From Hyphomicrobiales bacterium (lineage in GTDB: Bacteria > Pseudomonadota > Alphaproteobacteria > Rhizobiales > Beijerinckiaceae): a stretch of 6,738 nucleotides of DNA. The stretch is taken from positions 1-6,738 of the forward strand of contig JAQGKM010000005.1 of assembly GCA_028290125.1 (NCBI GenBank), read 5' to 3'. Below are positions 1 through 5,316 of the stretch, piece after piece. Within the stretch, counting starts at the first letter, position 1; the number at the start of each line of letters is the position of its first letter. A program made the position numbers and the translations under genes. Below the pieces are notes generated by a model that saw nothing but the letters and a program-made list of their open reading frames with translations, was not told the DNA's origin and did no database searches.

Positions 1-353
1 ACTACATCAACCCGCACGCGACCTCGACTCCGGTCGGCGACGCGAAGGAAATCGAAGCGATCCGCGAAGTCTTCGGCGCGGGCGAGAAGTGCCCGCCGCT
101 GTCGGCCACCAAGTCGCTGTCGGGCCACTCGCTCGGCGCGGCCGGCGTGCAGGAAGCGATCTACTCGCTGATCATGATGGAAAACCAGTTCATCTGCGAA
201 AGCGCGAACATCACCGAGATCGATCCCGCTTTCGCCGACATGAACATCATCCGCAAGCGCATCGACAATCGTCCGCTCGGCACGGTTCTTTCGAACTCGT
301 TCGGGTTCGGCGGCACGAATGCGAGCCTCGTTTTCAAACACATCGACGCTTGA
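1..353 (+). CDS. fabB: Beta-ketoacyl-ACP synthase I (FabB), C-terminal fragment; 5' end outside window
   Basis: FabB condenses malonyl-ACP with a growing acyl-ACP in cytoplasmic type II fatty acid synthesis, and it is the condensing enzyme linked to the unsaturated-chain branch opened by FabA. The reading frame is open from the window edge (first full codon at 3) to TGA at 351-353, giving 116 residues of a protein usually a little over 400 long. Both active-site histidines of the Cys-His-His triad are visible: one in PHATSTPVGD (His at 15-17) and one in SGHSLGAAG (His at 126-128). The glycine-rich signature SNSFGFGGTNA lies near the C-terminus. The catalytic Cys lies upstream, outside the window. 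HAT replaces the HGT of E. coli FabB, a mild change. The gene runs 13 nt ahead of fabI on the same strand, so co-transcription is very likely. FabF is the main alternative, but the VQEAIYSL and GFGGTNASLVF sequences fit FabB better. Confidence 0.95.
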   Translation, partial: YINPHATSTPVGDAKEIEAIREVFGAGEKCPPLSATKSLSGHSLGAAGVQEAIYSLIMMENQFICESANITEIDPAFADMNIIRKRIDNRPLGTVLSNSFGFGGTNASLVFKHIDA

Positions 354-356
354 GGG
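352..356 (+). promoter_or_regulatory. Shine-Dalgarno site that sets the fabI start
   Basis: GAGGG overlaps the fabB stop codon and lies about 10 nt before ATG 367. An in-frame ATG at 319 also exists, but it sits inside fabB and would add 16 residues unlike any FabI. This site and protein alignment both support 367. The overlap with the fabB stop suggests translational coupling. Confidence 0.6.
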
Positions 357-366
357 CTTGATCAGA

Positions 367-1173
367 ATGAGCAACCCCGCAGGCGGACTGATGCACGGCA
401 AGCGCGGCCTCGTGATGGGCGTCGCCAATGACCATTCGATCGCCTGGGGCATCGCGAGGGCGCTCGGCGACCAGGGCGCCGAACTCGCCTTCACCTATCA
501 GGGCGAGGCGCTCGGAAAGCGCGTCAAGCCGCTCGCCGAAAGCGTCGGCTCGTCGATCGTGCTGCCGTGCGACGTCGAGGATATCGCCAGCGTCGATGCG
601 GCGTTCGAGGCCTTGAAGGCGCAATGGGGCAAGCTCGATTTCCTCGTCCATTGCGTGGCTTTCGCAGACAAGAATGAACTGAAAGGCCGCTACGCAGACA
701 CGTCGCGCGACAATTTCAGCCGCGCGATGGTGATCTCGGCTTTCTCGTTCACCGAAGTGTCGAAGCGCGCAGCCGAGATGATGAGCGATGGCGGCTCGCT
801 GCTGACGTTGACCTTCGGCGGCTCGACGCGCGTCATGCCCAACTACAATGTCATGGGCGTCGCCAAGGCAGCGCTCGAAGCCAGCGTGCGCTATCTCGCG
901 GCCGATTTCGGTCCGCAGAACATTCGCGTCAACGCCATTTCGGCGGGTCCGATCCGCACGCTTGCAGGAGCTGGCATCGGCGACGCGCGCGCCATGTTCA
1001 ATTATCAGCGGTCGCATTCGCCGCTGCGCCGCAGCGTCACGATCGAAGATGTCGGCGGCGCAGCGCTCTACCTTCTGTCGCCGCTGTCGTCAGGAACGAC
1101 CGGTGAAATCCATTACGTCGATGCCGGCTACAACATCATCTCGATGCCGCGCCCGGAAGACCTCGGCGCCTGA
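367..1173 (+). CDS. fabI: Enoyl-[acyl-carrier-protein] reductase, NADH-type (FabI), with altered pocket residues
   Basis: FabI reduces trans-2-enoyl-ACP to acyl-ACP with NAD(P)H, the last step of each elongation cycle; it is cytoplasmic, tetrameric and the target of triclosan. The 268-residue length is normal. Visible elements in order are the Rossmann nucleotide loop GVANDHSIAWGIA (residues 19-31), YQGEAL, CDVED, the catalytic Tyr160 and Lys167 in YNVMGVAK (Y-x6-K), and the SAGPIRTLAGAGI substrate loop. Two pocket positions differ from E. coli FabI: Gly93 is Ala (residue 98, in HCVAFADK) and Tyr146 is Phe (residue 150, in LTFGGS). Phe at the second position also occurs in mycobacterial InhA (Phe149). 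The position of E. coli Phe203 is Ala here (GDARAM). The start at ATG 367 is supported by GAGGG upstream and by an N-terminus matching rhizobial FabI. The gene follows fabB in an operon and ends before a strong terminator. Hyphomicrobiales often carry two FabI paralogues, so this may not be the only one. Confidence 0.95.
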   Translation: MSNPAGGLMHGKRGLVMGVANDHSIAWGIARALGDQGAELAFTYQGEALGKRVKPLAESVGSSIVLPCDVEDIASVDAAFEALKAQWGKLDFLVHCVAFADKNELKGRYADTSRDNFSRAMVISAFSFTEVSKRAAEMMSDGGSLLTLTFGGSTRVMPNYNVMGVAKAALEASVRYLAADFGPQNIRVNAISAGPIRTLAGAGIGDARAMFNYQRSHSPLRRSVTIEDVGGAALYLLSPLSSGTTGEIHYVDAGYNIISMPRPEDLGA

Positions 1174-1193
1174 TCGTCATAGACGCTTCAAAT

Positions 1194-1230
1194 AAAAAGC
1201 CCGCCGTGCGTTTCCGCCGGCGGGCTTTTT
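1194..1230. terminator. Bidirectional intrinsic terminator between fabI and the convergent barrel gene
   Basis: A perfect 13-bp inverted repeat has arms at 1194-1206 (five A then GCCCGCCG) and 1218-1230 (CGGCGGGC then five T), with an 11-nt loop. The GC-rich stem is followed by T6 on the + strand and by a T-run on the - strand, so it can stop transcripts from fabI (ending at 1173) and from the barrel gene (ending at 1250). Confidence 0.9.
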
Positions 1231-1249
1231 TCATGGGGCGGCCTGAGGC

Positions 1250-2536
1250 CTAGTGGAAGTGCCAGGCGAGACCGGCGCGCACGGTGTCGGCGCTGCGCGA
1301 CTGGCTCATCGGCACGCCGTTGAAATCGACGTCCTCGTTCTTCCACGACTTCTGGTGCAGATATTCGATGCGCGCGGAGACGCGTTCCATCAGCATGTAG
1401 TCGACGCCGGCGCCGATGGTCCAGGCGCTGGTCGACACCTTGCCGCGATGCGACAAGGTGACGGCGTCCGACTGCTCGCTGCGGCCGAAGGCTGCGCCAG
1501 CCGCGACGAAGGGCAGGAAACGCCCGAAGGCGTAACCGGCGCGGGCGCGCACGTCGGTCGAGAAGTAATCGCGATACCGCTGCGCATCGGCCGTGCCGGG
1601 CACGACGCCATCGCCCTTCAGCGACGACAGCATGGCGGCGCCCTCCCAGCCCGCGATGATGTTGCCGAAGGCGAAGTTGCGACCGGCGTAGAGACCGCCG
1701 AAGCCGCCGTCCGCATCGAGCGAAGTGGATGACGCCACGGTCGACGTGCGCACGCGGTCCTTGCCGTATCCTGCAAGGAGACCCGCATAGGCGCCCGACC
1801 AGTCGGCAGCCTCGACCTGCGGCGAACGCCAGCCGCGCAGCGACGGCGTGTAGATCAGGGCGCCGCGAATCTGATGCGAACTGGACTTCACGCCGATGGA
1901 GGCGAGCGCCGGATCGTAGCTGTAATCGCGCGAAGGTAGATGATCGTAGAGATATTCGGCGCGCAGGATCGCCTCGCCGAGGATCGGCAACGGGACCCTC
2001 CAGTCGACGCCGGCGCCGAGCGTCCAGCCCGCGCCCGTGCGGTTAGCGCCGAGCGCATCGATGCCGACCGGCACGCTGACGGATGATTCATGATAGGCGA
2101 GACCGCCCGCGACGAAGGGCAGGAAAGCGCCCATGTCGTAGCCGAAACGCCCGCGCAGATGCGCGGTGTGCAGCACCTGCGCCTCATGCGCGACGAGGCC
2201 GCCGAAGCCGGCAAAGCGCGCCTTGCCGTAATTCTGCGACAGATCGCCTTCGACGCCGAAGACATATCGTCCGCTCTGGAAGTTGTAGCCGGCGAGCACG
2301 CCCGCGCCATGGCTGTTGCGACTGGCCCCGAGGCTCGTGCCCTGGCTCGACGAATCGAACTGAGTCCGCGATCCGGAAATGAACGTTCCGGCGTAAAAAC
2401 CTTCCCATGTCGCGACCGGGATGGAGGCAAAGACCGGCGGCGCCGTGCGCGCTGGCAGGTCCGCGGCGATCGCGAATGCGGGCGCCGCGACGAGGAAGGC
2501 AAGGCCAAGCTTAACGGACTGGATCATCTGTTTCAT
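1250..2536 (-). CDS. Outer-membrane beta-barrel protein with two tandem Omp25/Omp31-like barrels
   Basis: This 428-residue protein is probably inserted in the outer membrane. Residues 1-25 form a Sec signal peptide (Lys9, hydrophobic core, cleavage near AIAA), followed by ADLPAR, typical of mature rhizobial Omp25/31-type proteins. Two homologous halves follow: residues 44-229 and 246-427. Each opens with W-x-G-x-Y-A-G and carries FLPFVA[G/A]G (138-145 and 340-347), WT[L/I]GAGVD (171-178 and 372-379) and an [A/I]EYL strand (193-196 and 390-393). Single-domain family members are usually 200-260 residues, so this is an internal duplication. The chain ends in WHFH, with a His after the usual terminal aromatic residue. 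ATG 2536 is preceded by GTGAG; Met4 is an alternative start. The gene converges on fabI and diverges from the membrane-protein gene. Function beyond envelope structure, porin-like activity or adhesion cannot be told from the sequence. Confidence 0.87.
   Translation of the reverse strand: MKQMIQSVKLGLAFLVAAPAFAIAADLPARTAPPVFASIPVATWEGFYAGTFISGSRTQFDSSSQGTSLGASRNSHGAGVLAGYNFQSGRYVFGVEGDLSQNYGKARFAGFGGLVAHEAQVLHTAHLRGRFGYDMGAFLPFVAGGLAYHESSVSVPVGIDALGANRTGAGWTLGAGVDWRVPLPILGEAILRAEYLYDHLPSRDYSYDPALASIGVKSSSHQIRGALIYTPSLRGWRSPQVEAADWSGAYAGLLAGYGKDRVRTSTVASSTSLDADGGFGGLYAGRNFAFGNIIAGWEGAAMLSSLKGDGVVPGTADAQRYRDYFSTDVRARAGYAFGRFLPFVAAGAAFGRSEQSDAVTLSHRGKVSTSAWTIGAGVDYMLMERVSARIEYLHQKSWKNEDVDFNGVPMSQSRSADTVRAGLAWHFH
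1256..2407 (-). repeat. Internal tandem duplication of the beta-barrel unit (two units, 603-606 bp period)
   Basis: Unit 1 is 1850-2407 and unit 2 is 1256-1801, joined by about 16 codons. The duplication is visible in DNA as well as protein: a 20-nt exact match (1501-1520 and 2107-2126, encoding FLPFVA) and an 18-nt exact match (1399-1416 and 2002-2019, encoding GAGVD). The offsets of 606 and 603 bp imply a one-codon length change between them. Confidence 0.8.
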
Positions 2537-2555
2537 GTCTCACTGCGGTTGCAGG

Positions 2556-2584
2556 ATCATACGCCATGCGCGCAGCAGACAACA
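2556..2584 (-). promoter_or_regulatory. Possible sigma-70-type promoter of the barrel gene
   Basis: Read on the - strand, TATGAT (plus-strand 2556-2561) matches five of six bases of the -10 consensus. Upstream are two poor -35 candidates: TGTTGT (2579-2584) with a 17-nt spacer, or TTGTCT (2577-2582) with a 15-nt spacer. Transcription would start near 2549, giving a leader of about 13 nt before ATG 2536. The -35 is weak, so this is a suggestion only. Confidence 0.3.
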
Positions 2585-2681
2585 GGGGCCGGAATGACAA
2601 GCGCGTGTGACGTTGCACACAAGACGCAGATGTAACTTGTCCTTAAGCGGAACCGCGCACACTCCTGGCGTATCCCTGAAC

Positions 2682-2687
2682 GGAAAG
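2682..2687 (+). promoter_or_regulatory. Candidate ribosome binding site favouring the GTG 2694 start
   Basis: GGAAAG lies 6 nt before GTG 2694. The longer in-frame start, GTG 2607, has no clear site upstream, and ATG 2742 has none either. The match to the anti-Shine-Dalgarno sequence is only moderate. Confidence 0.35.
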
Positions 2688-2693
2688 TCGTCC

Positions 2694-4421
2694 GTGCGAG
2701 CTCCCGACATTGCAAGGCCCGCGGCGCGCGACAGCGTCGGCATGTCTGTGTGCCTTGGCGCACTGATCTGCATCGCCATGTCATGGAGCCTGTTGTGCGA
2801 TGTCTGGGCGACCGGCGCTTTCTTCGACACCGATGACGCTGTGCGCATGGTGCAGGTGCGCGACTGGATGGCCGGACAGGGCTGGTACGACCTCCATGTC
2901 CAAAGACTCGGATTTCCAGGCGCCGAGCCGACCCACTGGACGCGGATCGTCGACGTGCCTGTCGCACTGCTCGTGAAAGCCGCCTCGCTGTTTCTCGATC
3001 CGGAGATGGCCGAGCGCGCGACGCGGATCCTGTTTCCGCTCGGCCTCGTGTTCGGTGTGCTCGCTGTCATAGCGCTGATCTCCATCGAACTCGTCGGCGG
3101 CGCGAGCGTGCTCGTCGCCTGCCTGCTGGCGTCGCTGGCGGGATTGTCGATGATGCAATTCCAGCCAGGTCGCGTCGATCATCACGCGCCGCAAATCCTG
3201 CTCGTGCTGACGAGCGGCTTGTTCCTGCTGCGCACCATCGGCGGGCACAAGATGCGGCGCGATGGTTTCCTGAGCGCCGCGGCGCTTGCGGCGTCGCTGT
3301 CCATCAGCCTTGAGAACATGCCGGCGGCTTGCGTGATCGCGATCTGTTTCGCGTGTCTCTGGGCCATGGAAGGCGAGCCGCGCCGGGCCGCGCTGAACGG
3401 TTTCGGTTGGGGACTTTTCACCACGACGCCGCTTTTCTACGCGCTGACGATGGCGCCGGAACGCTGGCTCGTGGTCGTCTGCGACGCGCAATCCTTCATG
3501 CATGTGTCGCTGATAGCGACGGGCGGAGCCGTCTGCATCGCCTGCACGCTGCACAAGCGCGCGTTGAGCGCACGCAGCCGATGGCTGCTTCTCGTGGGAG
3601 CAGGAGTTGCGACAGCATGCCTGAAACAGGCGGCTTTTCCGCAATGCGGGCTCGATCCCTTCAGCGACATCGATCCGTTCGTACGGCGCGACTGGCTCGA
3701 CAAGGTGCGCGAGGCGTTCAGTCTGTTTCATGCATGGTCGGTCGGGCTGACGCATTTCGTTCTCGCCAATTACATCCCGGCGGCGACGGGTCTTGCCGGC
3801 ATGGCGTTGGCGATCTCTCGGACGACGCGCGAAGCGCGCACGCGATGGCTGGTCTGGCTGGCTCTGTCGGTCACCGTTCTCGTTGTCGCGTTCCTGCGGA
3901 TCGGACATGTCCAGACGCTGCAACTCGTCACCTGCTTGGGCGCCGCCTATCTCGTGTCCTGCGTCCCGGAGCGTTGGCGCGCGTTGCGCATTCCCGGCGC
4001 TTTGGCGCTTTCGGTCATCGCGCTCATTGTTCTGCTGCCGCAGGACGCCACGGAAAAACGCGCGAAAGATGCGCGCTCCTGCACGCGCCCCGCAGATGCG
4101 GCGGGCCTTGCGCAATTGCCGAAAGGGCGCCTGCTCGCGCCGATCGACGAAGGCGCCTACCTGCTCGCTTTCACGCCGCACGCCATCGTGGCGGCGCCCT
4201 ATCATCGCAACAACGCAGGCAACCGGCTGGAAGCAGATGTCTTCGCCGCGCCTGGCGCTGCTGCGCTCGACGCGTTGCGCGCACGTGGCGTCGACTATGT
4301 CGCGATCTGCGGCGCCGAGCGGCGCGAGTCGCCGCTGATCAAGGCTCTCGAACAGGGAACGCCCGGGGCCGAGCGTATGGCCGTCGAAGGCCGTTACGAG
4401 ATCTGGCGCATCGTTCGATGA
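2694..4421 (+). CDS. Multi-pass membrane protein, probable GT-C fold (STT3-like) glycosyltransferase, function unknown
   Basis: From GTG 2694 the product is 575 residues. It shows about 11-13 hydrophobic segments between residues 17 and 449, then a soluble C-terminal domain (about 451-575) expected in the periplasm. After the first helix comes FFDTDD (43-48), an acidic motif in the first external loop as in GT-C enzymes. Next are HWTR (81-84), GRVDHH (159-164), resembling the DHH element of archaeal STT3/AglB, then SLENMP, a VCDAQS segment and a long loop near PFSDIDPF. The C-terminal domain contains APYHRNN (501-507). GT-C enzymes move sugars from polyprenyl carriers at the outer face of the inner membrane; acceptor and donor here are unknown. 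I recognise the overall pattern from uncharacterised alphaproteobacterial proteins, but the enzyme class is an inference. The start is uncertain: GTG 2607 would add 29 hydrophilic residues, while ATG 2742 would begin just before the first helix. No strong terminator follows, so read-through into the Spy-like gene is possible. Confidence 0.6.
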   Translation: MRAPDIARPAARDSVGMSVCLGALICIAMSWSLLCDVWATGAFFDTDDAVRMVQVRDWMAGQGWYDLHVQRLGFPGAEPTHWTRIVDVPVALLVKAASLFLDPEMAERATRILFPLGLVFGVLAVIALISIELVGGASVLVACLLASLAGLSMMQFQPGRVDHHAPQILLVLTSGLFLLRTIGGHKMRRDGFLSAAALAASLSISLENMPAACVIAICFACLWAMEGEPRRAALNGFGWGLFTTTPLFYALTMAPERWLVVVCDAQSFMHVSLIATGGAVCIACTLHKRALSARSRWLLLVGAGVATACLKQAAFPQCGLDPFSDIDPFVRRDWLDKVREAFSLFHAWSVGLTHFVLANYIPAATGLAGMALAISRTTREARTRWLVWLALSVTVLVVAFLRIGHVQTLQLVTCLGAAYLVSCVPERWRALRIPGALALSVIALIVLLPQDATEKRAKDARSCTRPADAAGLAQLPKGRLLAPIDEGAYLLAFTPHAIVAAPYHRNNAGNRLEADVFAAPGAAALDALRARGVDYVAICGAERRESPLIKALEQGTPGAERMAVEGRYEIWRIVR

Positions 4422-4464
4422 ACAAAGCTTAATCTTCGCAAGTCCAAGATGGACAAAGCTTAAT
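4417..4464 (+). repeat. Two 17-nt direct repeats, 31 nt apart, ahead of the Spy-like gene
   Basis: GATGAACAAAGCTTAAT (4417-4433) and GATGGACAAAGCTTAAT (4448-4464) differ at one base and are 31 nt apart start to start, close to three helical turns. The core ACAAAGCTTAAT is identical and contains the palindrome AAGCTT. The first copy overlaps the last codons of the membrane-protein gene. Position and spacing suit a tandem operator for a DNA-binding regulator acting on the gene at 4526, but no known regulator motif is recognised. Confidence 0.5.
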
Positions 4465-4513
4465 TTGTAAGTAGAGCCAACCCGGAACATGTTTCCATGC
4501 ATCGAACATGCAC

Positions 4514-4517
4514 CGGA
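4514..4517 (+). promoter_or_regulatory. Shine-Dalgarno site that sets the Spy-like gene start
   Basis: GGAG lies 8 nt before ATG 4526. An in-frame ATG at 4508 sits upstream of this site, lacks its own, and would put MHRRQT ahead of an otherwise normal signal peptide. The start at 4526 is therefore preferred. Confidence 0.65.
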
Positions 4518-4525
4518 GACAGACC

Positions 4526-5218
4526 ATGAAGCGCGCAAAGCACATCCTGACCTTTACGGCCGCCATTGGCGCAGGACTTCTTGCCGCCTCGGCATTCGCC
4601 CAGCAGCCCGCGTCGCCGCCGCCGCCCCCCGCGCCGGGACAGACCGCTCCGCAGGCTGCGCCTGCGCCCCGCGGACCTTCAACGGAAGATCGCGCCGCCT
4701 TCTTCGACGCCCGGGTGGCGGCCATTCATGCGGGCCTGCGGCTGACGCCGGATCAGGAACGGCTCTGGCCTCCGGTCGAGACAGCCGTGCGCGACATGGC
4801 TCGGCAGATGAGCGAAATGCGCGAGCAGCGCCGGTCGCAGGCCGCGCCGACCGATCCGGTCGAGCGCATGGCGCGCATGGGCGACGCTTCCACAAAGCGC
4901 GGCCAGGCCCTCTCGCGCTTCGCCGACGCTGCCCGCCCGCTCTACGCCTCGCTGACCGATGAACAGAAGCGCCGTCTTCGCGTGCTGATGCGTGCGCCGG
5001 GCCGGGATCGTGACGGGATGCGAATGGGCATGGGACGAGACGAGCACGGCCCGCGTGGTCATCATCGTCATGACCGCATGGCGGATGGTCGCGGCGACCG
5101 CGATCACGATCGCGGGATGCGCGACGACGACCGGAGGGGCGATGGACCTCGTGGCGAGGGCCGTGGTCGCCGGGGTGGCGAAGATCGCGACTTCGGCTCT
5201 TGGAACAATTGGCGCTGA
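4526..5218 (+). CDS. Spy/CpxP-family (LTXXQ) periplasmic protein with Arg/Asp/Gly/His-rich tail
   Basis: This 230-residue protein is probably periplasmic. Residues 1-25 are a Sec signal peptide (KRAK, hydrophobic core, cleavage after SAFA). A Pro/Ala-rich linker (28-51) follows, then a helical core (about 52-156) with two LTXXQ motifs, LTPDQ (73-77) and LTDEQ (143-147), the hallmark of Spy/CpxP proteins. In enterobacteria these are ATP-independent chaperones or envelope-stress sensors; that role is inferred here. Residues 157-230 form a low-complexity tail rich in Arg, Asp and Gly with five His and a final WNNWR, absent from E. coli Spy and CpxP. It is probably disordered and could bind metal or anionic polymers. 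The gene lies 104 bp after the membrane-protein gene, behind direct repeats that may regulate it, and ends before a terminator. No adjacent two-component system is visible. Confidence 0.83.
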   Translation: MKRAKHILTFTAAIGAGLLAASAFAQQPASPPPPPAPGQTAPQAAPAPRGPSTEDRAAFFDARVAAIHAGLRLTPDQERLWPPVETAVRDMARQMSEMREQRRSQAAPTDPVERMARMGDASTKRGQALSRFADAARPLYASLTDEQKRRLRVLMRAPGRDRDGMRMGMGRDEHGPRGHHRHDRMADGRGDRDHDRGMRDDDRRGDGPRGEGRGRRGGEDRDFGSWNNWR

Positions 5219-5263
5219 TCGCGCATTAAGACTGCAGACGGATTGAAAGACCCTCAACTTGAA

Positions 5264-5295
5264 AGGGCGGCCCCGAAAGGAGCCGCCCTCTTTTC
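5264..5295 (+). terminator. Intrinsic terminator after the Spy-like gene
   Basis: An 8-bp perfect stem AGGGCGGC (5264-5271) and GCCGCCCT (5282-5289) encloses a 10-nt loop and is followed by CTTTTCTT. It ends + strand transcription after the stop at 5218. On the - strand only a short T-run follows the stem, so it may work weakly for pnp, whose stop codon is at 5317. Confidence 0.75.
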
Positions 5296-5316
5296 TTGGC
5301 AGAAGGGCTGGGGCGA

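Noticed and set aside
334..1017. A 227-codon - strand open frame opposite fabI
   Set aside because: It lies wholly within fabI and encodes a low-information Ala/Arg/His-rich sequence with no recognisable family.
2591..2614. GGAAT-N16-GTT upstream of the GT-C-like gene, similar to an alphaproteobacterial EcfG stress promoter (GGAAC-N16/17-GTT)
   Set aside because: The -35 has a mismatch at the last base, and a short degenerate pattern like this is expected by chance. It would fit the GTG 2694 start, but there is no independent support.
4425..4461. Hairpin between the two AAGCTT copies as a terminator for the GT-C-like gene
   Set aside because: The pairing is only 6 bp of AT-rich stem with a large interior loop and no proper T-run. 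The direct-repeat interpretation explains the same bases better.
4461..4471. CtrA-type box (TTAA-N7-TTAA) in the 4422-4525 gap
   Set aside because: TTAA half-sites occur in each repeat, but no second half-site lies at the required 7-nt spacing.
4484..4507. GGAAC before the Spy-like gene as an ECF sigma-factor -35 element
   Set aside because: No GTT or similar -10 follows at 16-17 nt, and the leader would be implausibly short.
2781..4538. A 585-codon open frame antisense to the GT-C-like gene
   Set aside because: Its translation is rich in Arg, His, Gln and Asp with no domain or membrane segments. It mirrors a GC-rich coding gene that has clear helices and motifs on the other strand.
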